Positions 23,607-34,080 of a stretch of DNA of 64,000 bases are shown in pieces. The notes under the pieces were generated by a model. It was not told where the DNA came from. It saw only the letters and a program-made list of their open reading frames with translations, and did not search any database. The position numbers and the translations under genes are program-made. The DNA comes from Favolaschia claudopus (Eukaryota > Basidiomycota > Agaricomycetes > Agaricales > Mycenaceae). Position 1 is the stretch's first letter, and each line of letters opens with the position of its first letter. Location of the stretch: positions 558,001 through 622,000 of the forward strand of contig JAWWNJ010000121.1 of NCBI GenBank assembly GCA_037176885.1, written 5' to 3'.

Positions 23607-26600
23607 ATGGATCAGCCACGAGAACGAGCCGCCCAGCTTCTTCGGGACCTCAAGGCTGCTATTGAGGCTATGCCTCCCGGGATGAAATCTGGCCAGCGGG
23701 ACGGGGATTTGGCTCGATATCTGACACCAAAACTCTCAAAAGACGATCCTCCTGTGGAAATATTTCCCTCTGATGGAGACGGAGCATACAGCTGCTTCTC
23801 AACTCAGTGGGAGCGCGTCTTTCAGTCCAAAAGCAGTACTGAACCCCTCGATGCTAAATTCCATCTCGTATGCCGCGGGAGTAAAGGCTTAATTTTGGCC
23901 TATACCTGGGCCGAGCACTATGTCATGCTCGAGACTATGACAGACGGCGACATCGAGATGATTATTCCTCGATTGGAATCTCTCCTTGTTCTTATCTCAA
24001 GCGCGTGGGTATCTTTCCAGCCGGGTTTTATATTCAAAACTTACCGTCAGTCAGGATCAAAGCACACAATGAGACTGTGAAGCGTCGACCTCCCCCGAGC
24101 TCCCCCGAGCCTGAGCCGTCCGATGACGAGTTTCCTGCGGCAATAGCAGGTACCAAGCGCAAAGTGAGCTTCTCGTCGGTTGTTTGTGGTTTACTTGAAG
24201 TTGAGCGGCGATGTAGGAGAGCACCAAGAGCGGAAAACAAAAGGACGGAAAGGTGAGTTTGTCTTCTGTCAAATTTGTCACCTTCTAAGCTCTTCCGGCA
24301 TTGAAGGCCCCTGTCAAGAAGAAAGTGAGCCTCGACTTTATTTATTGTCGTTCACTCATTCCGTCAGACAAAAAAAACAACCGTGCCCCCGCCCGCAAAT
24401 GGTACTGAGCAGCCGTCAGATCCGAATGCAAAGGTCTGTCACTCAGCCTGTTCTTTCGCTACGAATTTTGCTCAGAACCACAGAAACGGAAATCACCTGC
24501 TCATCCCGAGACGCCTCAAAGCGACGCGGAATCGGCGCCGCCAAAGCCCGCAAAGAAATCCAAGGTAAATTCCGATCACCGTATGAGTTGCGTGTTAAAA
24601 ACCTTGATTGCTAGCAATCAGTACCTTCTGATCAGAGCAGCGACTCCGAGGTTGAAGTTCAACCTGCCCAGCCTAAAGCAAAGGCGAAAACTAAGGTACG
24701 TTCAAACTCAAAGCCTCTACCTGCTTGAGTTAAGAATTGAATCAGGCCCAGGTTTCGGTACCCCGCCCGGTTTCTGATGACGAAGATGAAGGCCCTGCGA
24801 AGATTGGAAACAAACTTCAATGGGCTCTTCTCCATTTTCGCACCCCCAAAGCCACAACAAAGAACGACGAGCCAGTATGGACTTTGACCTGCCGCCATTG
24901 CAGGTAAGTTAGTTATTTCAAGATTGGCATATTACTTAAATATTTTTACACAAGCAATCACCGTACCACACCACGGACGGAAGGGATCACCGAATACGAG
25001 AACGAAACACTCAAAATTAAGACGCCGAGTAATTTTACGAATCACGCTGAAAAATGTACACATAGACCCACCGCCCAGTCGTTCGAGAAGTACCAGGAGT
25101 CTGCGGATCGTGTCCGCCGCGGGCTCCCGGCTCTGCCGGAGAGCGTCGCTTCCTCGTCCCAAGACCCGCAGCGAGAGATGATGCAGGGTTTTATTCAGCG
25201 CGGAATCGACAACCCGGCAAAGTCCGTCACGCAGCGCACTTACCGCCAACATCTTGTACAGGCAATCGTGCAGGACGACCTCGCATTCCGTCTGACGGAA
25301 AATGAGGGCATATATAAACTTCTCGTTCACATTCTCCCCGCCAAAATCAAAGCGCGCGTGTCTCATCAGACTGTAGCGCGAGATCTCGCAGTCCTCCATC
25401 AAGCCCTTGACAAAAAACTCGAGACGATGATCAAGGTATATCCCACGCTTTCGAGTATTCTTCGCTAATGATTTCAACTTAGATGAACGAGTCAAAGATC
25501 AGCATTGCGACCGACATCGCAACGACCAAGAATATGGTGAATGCATTCTGCGGTGTCACCGTATTCTTCATCGACCAGAATTGGGTGCTTCAAGAACATG
25601 TTCTTGACCTCATCCCTCTCGATGGCGATCATAGCGGCGAAGCTGTCGCTAAATTGGTGTATGCCTCGCTTGCTCGTCGCAAAGTGGACGCATTACTCTG
25701 TAAGATTCTTTTTCCCTACTTGTATAAATTCGCTGACTTTCATTCCCAGTCTCTTGCGGGTCCGACAACGCATCTTGCAATGGTACGATGTGCCGAGGAC
25801 TCGTCCGCTTTTGCATCCGGGGGAATCCCTTGGTCGGTTCCGCCCGTAATATGCAGATTGGCTGCGGCGGTCATGTCACAAACCTTGTTGCGCAGTAAGT
25901 TAAATATGTTTTTGTTGCGGCTTTGTTGCGGCCTTTCTTAATCCTTTTTTTCTCGAGGACTGTAACGGGAACTCTTGGCATAGCTCCGCCCATTGCGAAG
26001 AAGGATCTCTACGAAGAAACACGTAAGTTTCCGCTCGTCTACGATCCCAACGATGATCCGGTTGTGGTGGCGGAGATGGAAGAGATGGAGAAAGATTTGA
26101 AAGCGGGTTGTTTGGAGAAAGACGTCCAGGAAGCAGACCTTTCAGGTTCTGATCTTTCCGACGACGATGACAATAGTCATGAGAATATTTGGGTTGACGA
26201 GAACGATGCCGAGGCAGACGAGATCGAGATTGAGAAAGGGGCAGTTGGCGAAAAGGACACTAATCCGCAGATGGATGTGGTGGTTGAGCCTGCTTCAAGC
26301 ACGGAGCAAGCGAAGAGAAAGGGCGGTAAAGAGAAGAAAAAGAAGGCCGAAAAGGTCTTTACGGCGATTGATAAGGTTTTCCTTTGTTTCGTTCGCATGA
26401 ATTATACTGATTCAATGGAACCTACAGATTCACGAAAGTGTTGTACATATTTTGCGATCGGAAATCCGGCGTAAAAAGGCACGTGTTCTTACGCACAAGT
26501 TGGTTGACGAGGATTATCGGCACCTGGTGTTTGTACGGAGCATGGTGGTTCGTTGGAACACCATCTATGCCGAACTCAACCGTGCCCGCCATCTCTCACC

Positions 26601-28371
26601 GGTACGTCGAGTCCACGCAGTATATTTAAATGATTGACATTGAATATCCAGGCACTGGACGCATTCGTCGCTGATCTTGCGCGTGGGCTTACGGGTAAGC
26701 CAAAGACAATCGCTTTGGCACGTAAAAAGAAGTGGGAGATGCACTCCGAAGATTGGGAGTTCGTCGATAAATTGATCAACGCTCTCGAGGTCATATTATT
26801 CATTCGACTCCTCCGACATGCTACCGGCGGCTGAATTTTTGACAGGTTCTCCAAGACGTAACGTTGGAATTCTCGAAGAAGGGTGTTCCGACGATCTGTA
26901 AGGTTCTACCGCTGTATATGCTGATGCAGACTAGACTCGCTGCATTGGCCGATGACTATATGTTCGAGGAAGACGCCCTCTCACACGCATTGCGTGCCGG
27001 GTCGGAGAAGGCCGAGCAATACGTCGGGAAGGCGTTGATTAGCGACTACCCATTACTTGGAGCAGGTAAGCAATTATTCTTGCCCTTCGTGCTTTATACT
27101 GTACAACTATTTAGTTCTGCATCCTGCCATTCGTCTGGCATTCTTCGAATCAGATGATTGGGCACCTGAAGTCCCGAGACGAGCGCGGCGTTTGTTGGCG
27201 GATTTGGCCAAGAAGCATTCTGACTCCACCCCATCGACATCTACTCAGGCGGCAGCTTCTACGAAGAAGAAAGGGATTTTTGCGCAGGCCCTCCAAGCGA
27301 ATTCGGACACGCAGAAGAAGACCGTATTTTCGGGTAACGAAGAAGTCAAACTTTACCTCAGCTGTCTCGGTAACCCAGACGTTATAGCGTGACCTGTGAA
27401 TTGCTTGAGGGCGGAATTCTTATCTTATCTGCCTCGGATTGATCCGGCGGAGTTTCAATAAATGATAAGAGATTTTGAGGTAACGATCACGCTATAACGT
27501 CTGGGGCATTTGGTACTGTAACACCCCCCATCCTGTCACAGACCCTTTCCCCCTTCCATTTCCTTGCTTGGTACCCTGGATAGTGCTTGTACATGCACTT
27601 TAAGGTCTTCTCAATTGCCTTGCCTTTTTTCCTCGTCAGTTTTGGATCAGTTGGGACCATTCTGCAGCGTTCAAAATGGCAACTATTTTGGCTGTCCTGC
27701 TGCTGATATCCCCCAATTTGAGTCAAAATAAAAGTAGGAAAAAGCAGCAATCTATTGCGATGGTCCCTTATATTCAATTCCACAAGCATGAGCGCTTCTT
27801 GGGTGTACTGCAGCCAGATGAACGGTCATTTTGAAGGAGCGTGACGCTGAGAGTGTGACGGGATGGCGGGTGTTACGGTACCAAATGCCCCAGACGTTAT
27901 AGTGTGATCGTTGTCCCATCTTTCCTTATCATTTATTCCGGATCAATCCGAGCGCTGATAAGATAAGAACACGCCCTCAAGCAATCCACAGGTCACACTA
28001 TAACGTCTGGGTTACCGAGACAGTACCTCAGCGGAATCTCACCCGTCAAGGAGGACTTTGATGATCCTCTTGGATGGTGGAAGGTGCGTGACTATCTTCC
28101 CTTTCTTCACTGCTCTATGTTCATTTCACTGCTCCAGCAAAACCAGGGTACTTTGCCCTCCTTAGCGCGCGCTGCACGGGACATTCTTGCTGTTCCTTGG
28201 GTTAGTATCTCTGTGGAACGGCTGTTCTCAAGCATGAAGCACACCCTCACTGACGACCGCACCTCAATGACGCCCAAAAATGCCTCCATGTGCATCGTGA
28301 CGAAGGAGCGGTTGAAGTCGGGGCTGGGCGAAGGCGTGAATTGGACGGAACTGATCAATATCCGCGAGTAA
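23607..28371 (+). pseudogene. hAT transposase (split by a nested MITE)
   Basis: Multi-exon gene beginning MDQPRERAAQLLRDLKAAI. It has a BED-type zinc finger (TCRHCR ... FTNHAEKC), then the RNase H-like core with SKISIATDIATTKNMV (catalytic Asp region) and SCGSDNASCNG. An acidic/lysine-rich insert follows (residues encoded near 26000-26370), then helices around RWNTIYAELNRA. The hAT dimerisation domain comes last (AVPWVSISVERLFSSMKHTL), with the stop at 28371. The exon at 27173-27361 ends where a 662-bp element is inserted. The sequence after it (from 28032) continues in frame once the element and one duplication copy are set aside. Otherwise no stops were noticed, so loss of function is recent. 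Confidence 0.85.
27354..28031. mobile_element. 662-bp hAT-type MITE nested in the hAT transposase
   Basis: Element 27362-28023 flanked by TACCTCAG at 27354-27361 and 28024-28031. The terminal inverted repeats start CTGTCTCGGTAACCCAGACG and run about 170 bp with scattered differences. The block CCCAGACGTTATAGYGTGA occurs four times: forward at 27374 and 27889, inverted at 27487 and 27993. Each arm is therefore itself a hairpin. The middle holds a 100-codon minus ORF (27789-27487) containing KLTRKKGKAIEKTLKCMY, perhaps residue of a parental transposase. The TIRs differ from those of the host hAT element, so a different hAT family mobilised it. Confidence 0.9.
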
Positions 28372-28773
28372 TAATAATATACTCATATTATATCTTAATA
28401 CGGCGCGATATAATACGATAAAAGTAGATACAGATACGATATTGGTCTGGACTCCGCGATATGATATGAGTATAATACGATACGGAAAATTTCGTATTAA
28501 TATCATATGTGGACAGCACTACTCTCGATGTACATTCCTGCCGTGTGCTCCAGTGCGGCGAGCTGTTTGTTGTTCCAATTCGTGGTCGGTCCTAAGACGT
28601 CGATGCTCCAGGTATGGAGCCGCTCCCAGTACTGGGGATCGGGTGGGGGAGGAGGCTGGTAGGAGTATCCGATCGAGCTGAAGTAACGCTGCAGGGAGGC
28701 CGCGTAGTCGTTGATAGACACCATTCAGGATGGAAGGTTTGAGTCGTATCGAATTCCACCGAAATTTGTGACG

Positions 28774-28781
28774 GTTTTATA
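28774..28781 (-). promoter_or_regulatory. TATA box of the terpene synthase
   Basis: Minus-strand CTATAAAAC about 50 bp upstream of the ATG at 28724. The paired promoter copy near 17310 has TGTAAAATAA at the same place, so the box is degraded there. Confidence 0.55.
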
Positions 28782-30385
28782 GTGTTCCGCGATAGTCCAC
28801 TTTTCACGTATGAGCGGTGCATGTGGTCGGTCCTTGGAGTTGGCCAACGTGTTACCCAGTACTATTCCTATCTATTCGTTCCATCCTTCTTTGTACCTGG
28901 CCGCAAATATCTCTGCCCCACTTCAAGACGCCACCAATGGATATGATTCAACTTGTTTCTGTGGAAATTAAGGTGGGAGATTGTTGCATCTGATCATGAC
29001 ACAGTGGCTCACTCCGTCCAGCTTATCGGTGCTTCGTTATTCGACGCCTCATCACACGAAATGTACGGAGTGAGGAGAGTGGTACGTACTGGCGGGCAGG
29101 AAGAGGTCTCCGCGCAGTGTATATGTGATAGCTCCTTTAAGGCCAAGACGATCGGCCAGTGAAAAGCACAAATTCTACCATGCAGGTGGGTGGATGTCGC
29201 ATCTGACCAAGACGTCGGGACAGGGTAAAGGAATGTGCCATCTTCGCTATGTTCGAAAGCAGGTATCAGCGAATAAATACAGAAATTCTACGACTTATTG
29301 GGCCATAGGAAATCCGACGAGATCTGACGCCGTCGAAAATGCTAAGCGTCTTTCTGGGAAGGCACTTGCTGCTGATCTTTGAATCGGGTAGGTTTCCGTG
29401 GTCTCTAGCCTAAGAGATACAAGTGCACCCGAAAGCAACATTGGAGTTTTTCTGATCTTGTTGTAATTACGTCGACCGGGCACGCTGCGGACACAACAAT
29501 CAGCAAAACTCCTGGGCCTAGTGTACAGAACACACAACACTGATCATCACGCCCCCGGGAGCCGTTGAACGAGCCCATGGAAATTGCATTTCCCTCTCAC
29601 TGAGTTGAAGTGGCGGAATATTTTTCTACTTCCTGCCATCTGAAAGTCAACAGCGGCGCTGATGTTCTGATAGACGGTGTCTTGCATGGAGGTTGCAATC
29701 TGGTTCGGCGGCCGGCTTCCCCGGATTTCACTGAGTTTTCCGACAGTTTGCCCTTGACCACTTCTTGAATCTCCGCTTGGAATGATAAATGAATTCATAG
29801 AACAGAAATCACCTTTCAAGTGTGGCGCCGGCCCCCCGCTGAGTGCCTTTGAAGGTGTATAAATTTGCAATCATTGAGAGATCTGTCTTGTTTCAGTCAT
29901 ATTTGGGCTGCACGAAGGACCACCGCCGTATTGGCTCTAGACGATTCACAAGTTTCATCAATAATATCAAATTGTTTGAACTGCCCACGAACTTACATAA
30001 AATACTTGCAATTTGTATGCCTCTTCTCGCGATAGTCGGTAATAAGTTGGTCAATTTCGGAGTTTTTCAAGTCAAGAACACTCGTTTGGGAAGAGTTAGT
30101 CGCTGTGCATCGGTCACTACTGTATGTCTTTCAAAATCGTGGGAAACCATCAGTGATGAGATCACAACAGACCGTTTTCTCCGCCGCATACTTGCTCTCC
30201 ACGGTGAGACTCCACCACCCTCCACATCTCAACCCTAGAATTTTCCATACATGGCACGTACTTATATGGACCTATACAGAACGATATAGATATTCTGGAC
30301 ATAACAGGACTGGGAAGAAGTAATAAAACAGACAACAGTGTTCCGACAGCCACTCCTATTTACACACTCCGAGTCATATAGGTAC
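28782..30385. other. Intergenic between terpene synthase and P450
   Basis: 28845-29090 matches, inverted, the region at 16885-17090. ORFs at 29870-29547 (-, 107 codons) and 29843-30238 (+, 131 codons) overlap each other and show no motif I recognise, so neither is called. A divergent promoter role is unlikely because both flanking genes are on the minus strand. Confidence 0.4.
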
Positions 30386-32870
30386 TCAATGTTCAGACCC
30401 CGACGTAGCCCGTACCAATTCGACCGCCTCCTTCGACCTCGGCACAATCGAACACTTGAACGGCAGCGGCGCGCTATGATTTTGATTGACATTGCACACT
30501 CCAGATTAGCATGTAATTGGAGGCCATTTCGTCAAGAAACTCACAACATGATAACACCCTCAAAAGCCATCTCATGCGGCTCCTCGCCCTCTTGCGTCTC
30601 ATCCGTGCTTCTACTGATGTCAAGTGTAGCCAACATAGAGACGATGGCAATCCAGATCACCGACATTGCGATGTGGCGGCCAGGACAGACACTGAAATTT
30701 GGGTACAAAGGACCATCCCTCGTCAACGTTGTTCTTGGGTATGGGATGCGGGAATAATACGCACCGTCGTCCAAAACCGAATAAAATGGTTTCCGGATGC
30801 GGGATGACCTTGTTGAGTGCACCGTTGACAAGAAGGAATCGCTCTGGGATGAAGGCTTCCGTGTCCGAGCCGTATAGTTTCTACATAGAGATCGAGTCAG
30901 TATCAACGCACACGGAGAATGATCATGAAACACATCGTCACGCAGAATGGCCCTGAACCGACATGCCTGAGAATAAGTAAGAGATTTCGCGGAGAACACA
31001 CCAGATATTTCCGATAACGAGAGATCCTGCTGGGAGGTGGTACCCCTGATAGCTGTCGTCTTTTGAGAGACGGTGGGGGATACCTATGTTCAGCGCATGA
31101 GCATTGTGAATGAAATTGAAAAAGCATGTGTAGGAATCACGACATACCTATCGGCCCCGCCGGCCTCCACCTCAACACCTCCCTCACAACCGCAGAGACA
31201 TACGGCAACGCTTCCTCGTCGTCAAAGTCTGGCAATTCTCCTTTGTGCTTTACTAGCCCATCAACTTCCCCCTGCGCCTTCTTCAAGACATGCGGATGCA
31301 GCACCATCGCGAGAACGAAGACGGTAAGTGTCGTTGTGATGGTGTCGACGCCAGCGATATACATGATAGAAGCTACGTTTTTAACCGTAGTTTCGTTGTA
31401 GTATGAGGACGAAGAGGATTTGAAGTTGTCACAAGAGGAGTCTAGCTGTTGAAGGGCGTTGACGGTGAAGCAGGATTGCGCTGTGCCTTCTTTCTATTCG
31501 CATATATCGATGATTCGTCGGTCAATGCGAGTGGGATTTGGACATGAAGAAATGAGATCAGATGGACGAAGTAAAAACAGCGCAAGGACTCGCCATTTTT
31601 CTCTTCGTATCCGTGAACGGCACATCCCTTGTCTTCTCGGCCAATTTCTTCCCCTTACGCGCGATTGTTTGGAACTGTGCACCGGGGAACCATTCGGGGA
31701 CATAGCGTAGGACGGGGAAGACGTCCTACGATACCAGTTAATCGCTTTGTATACCTTGGCGCGGTTGGTATGGAATAGACTCACCACGAGGAACCGACCG
31801 GGAACTAAAGCGCTTGCGATGCTCTTGACTGCTTGTTCAGCTAAATGAATGTACGGCGCCTCGTCGACGGCGGCGGCGTCGGCGCCATATGCGAGTGAGA
31901 TCATGATCTCTCCGGCGAATCTACACTATGGAGAAGTCATCAGAAATTGAGGCTCAGGATATGAACGAGATAAAGGGAGGAGAGCCAATGAAATCGTGTA
32001 TGCACCGATTCAAGTGGCTCCGATACTCCTTCGGCCCCTCGAACAACCTTCGAAGCAGCGAATGCGCAGCAACGCGCTCGCAGGCGCGTAATTCGCGTTT
32101 GGTTTTGTCGAGGTTTATTTGTTGGGTGAATAGTCTCCGGTGGGTGCGCCTGATGGTCGAGTATGCAAAAGTTAATTCGATGTCCGTGAGATATAGGTAT
32201 GACGAACGAACCATTCATCTCCTGTGAATGAACAAATTCGTAATATAATCCAAAAAAAGTGCTTGACAACGTGGTTGTTGACGTACCGTAGTTCATCAAT
32301 ACTGTAATGGTAAAGGGATTGTTAAATCATTTTGATTTCTCAAAAGATGCGGCTCACAGAAGAGAAAGTTCCAACCCATGAGATCGCCAGCCATCGATGC
32401 CGGGGCTCTAGAGTATACCGTATCCACGGTCAGTCAGAATCGAGTCGAACCCCACAAGCTGCGCCTCACCGATCCGAATAAATCGCCGATCGCTTTGCGA
32501 GCAGCGCCTCAGTCGCAGATAGAGAGGATAGGATGATCACAGAGGTCCCCGCGAGGTCCAGGTAGACTATGTCTGAACCTACTTGCCACATTAGTCAGTC
32601 GTCCTACTTCTCGCACTATAAAATGCAGACGAAGACGAAGATGAAGTCGAATCGCTCACCGTACTCCTTGCTCCACTGCATACAGCACTCCCATGGTCGC
32701 GAGGTCAAGCTGAATAAATTTCCTACGAGAGGCCACTTGCGCGGACCGGGGGGCAGTGGGAGAGGGGACTTTGCACGTAGATGTGAGGCCAACCACAACG
32801 CTGAGAGCGCTGCGGTGAAGACAGCAAGCATAAGCGAGGGAGAAGAGGGGGTGACGTCTGGGGAAAACAT
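30386..32870 (-). CDS. Cytochrome P450, apparently intact
   Basis: Microsomal P450 monooxygenase. ATG 32870. An N-terminal anchor (LMLAVFTAALSALWLAS) precedes the proline hinge PLPLPPGPRKWPLVGN. Then come VIILSSLSATEALL, SMAGDLMGWNF and LFTQQINLDKTKREL. The I-helix is YIAGVDTITTTLTVF, the K-helix ExxR is within VREVLRWRP, and the PERF region is TEAFIPERF. The haem loop is FGFGRR-VCPGRHIAMS with the Cys ligand. The last exon, APLPFKCSIVPRS, ends at TGA 30386. Roughly a dozen short introns keep phase. Close paralogue of the P450 at 1-641. Reductase-dependent oxidation at the ER membrane is expected. The terpene synthase next door, on the same strand, makes a terpenoid substrate plausible but unproven. 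Confidence 0.88.
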
Positions 32871-34080
32871 CTTTGTTGAGGAAGCTCCCGAACCAAGTGT
32901 GGTGTTTAATGTCGGGTATTACCTTATTGGCATGCAGCTTTGGCTCCCGAAATTGGGTAGTACCGTGCTGAGAACGATAAGCCCAACCCACAGAAGGATA
33001 CATTTATTTTGACGTTGACTGAGGGCGAGCTAACACCGGCAGTAAGACGTTGACAACGGCATCCTACCACCTGCTTAGCGGAAGCAATCTTTGCCATGCA
33101 GCACTCGCGAACATGCAGGTAATCTGGTGGAGTGGGTGAGATACTGCCTCAGATGTGATGCGACAGGCTCCAACCTGAATTCCCAACAAGTGGTGGCTTC
33201 TGGAAGTGGCGCAAACTCATCTGCGGCGAGGGACAGTGGAAGGACGGATGGGAATGAAAATAGTGCTGGGATAGAAAGTCGGCGGACTCCAAGCGTGCAG
33301 AGGTGGAGTATCATAGAACGTCCACGGGTTTTCGGCGGAATTCGATCCGTCTCGTGTCTCCCTTCCTGAACGCCGTCTCTCGAGTCTTGACGGCTACGCA
33401 GCGTGCCTGCAACGTTGTCTCGCCTCAATCTACCGCCACCAGCCTATCCCCCACCCAAATTCGAGAAACAGTCGCAGAAGACATTCAAGCGACCACAGAG
33501 GAGGGGTCGGGAAGACCAGCCAGGTTGACGAGGACCGAGTTCGGGCAGCGGTGATGGAGGAAGAAAGAGAGAACCCGAATCTGTGTGTCCGTGTTTGTTC
33601 GGGGTCCGTGCGCCGTCGGACCCGTTCGGCCGAGCAGCGCCACGTCACGGTCCGTCGATTTCTTTCTGCTCTCCGCTCGTCTTGTCTGTTCGTCCTCAAG
33701 CGTCGCATCGATGGAGAGGAGGGCGGGTGTGTGAAGGAAGGAGGATGAGGGGAAGGTGGATGGGTAGGAGAGGAAGCGGGGTGGGTTCATTACAGGTGGA
33801 TGGGTGGAATCGGGCGGCGATGGCAAAGCGATAAAGGAATCCGTACGTGCTGGTCTCATGCGTCCTAGCAGCCATCCTCAACTTCTTTTCGTTCGCAGCT
33901 TGTTTTGGGCTGACAAGGGGCGCGGTAGAACGAGCTTTCTTTCGTAGACTTTATCGTCGTATTGAATCCAATATCAAGTAAATTCTTCACAAATACCTTT
34001 GCGTTCTGTGCTACCCGCGAATTATCCTTCCGTCCCTCTCAATTCACTCCTCTTTCTTTCCTCTTCGTTTGTCGTCGTGG
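32871..34080. other. Intergenic, upstream of the 34-38 kb gene
   Basis: Contains the source sequence of the dispersed upstream repeats (33545-34040), with GTTCGGGGTCCGTGCGCC and the G-rich GGTGGATGGGTAGG block. Overlapping ORFs at 33430-33881 are shadows without motifs. Confidence 0.45.
33545..34040 (+). repeat. Source copy of the dispersed upstream repeat
   Basis: Same-orientation partial copies lie at 7985-8425 and 21320-21630. This one directly precedes coding sequence, so it is the likely original and may include the promoter and 5' UTR. No TIR, LTR or target duplication was seen at its edges. Confidence 0.6.

Larger units (their letters stand above)
23222..28529. mobile_element. hAT DNA transposon with 8-bp target duplication
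   Basis: Element 23230-28521 (5292 bp). Its ends are TAGTGCAGTCCA and, inverted, TAGTGCTGTCCA. It is flanked on both sides by CTCTCGAT (23222-23229 and 28522-28529), the 8-bp duplication typical of hAT. The subterminal 150 bp on both sides are AT-rich and repeat ATACGATA-like motifs, plausible transposase sites. The cargo is a single hAT transposase on the + strand, opposite to the terpene synthase it interrupts. The element is no longer autonomous because a MITE splits its transposase. Confidence 0.93.
22173..28724 (-). pseudogene. Terpene synthase of the trichodiene-synthase-like (TRI5) superfamily, split by a hAT element
   Basis: Class I terpene cyclase fold. ATG 28724 begins MVSINDYAASLQRYF. 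The first exon is cut at 28522 by the hAT element and resumes at 23229. After it come the metal-binding motif LDDSIE, the helix LRDLAVLPFI, and then FPHYLRSKSGIAEPY. The second metal motif, NNDVLSFHKEEL (NSE type), sits after an intron. The C-terminus ends ...LKQAVMDGN at TAG 22173. Apart from the element and one copy of its 8-bp duplication, the frame appears open, so this looks like a recent knockout. Family assignment rests on the two metal motifs and overall order. The product is unknown and need not be trichodiene. P450s nearby suggest a former terpenoid cluster. No intact synthase remains in the window. Confidence 0.82.

Noticed and set aside
29843..30238. 131-codon plus-strand ORF
   Set aside because: No recognisable motif, overlaps a minus ORF, and has no convincing start context.
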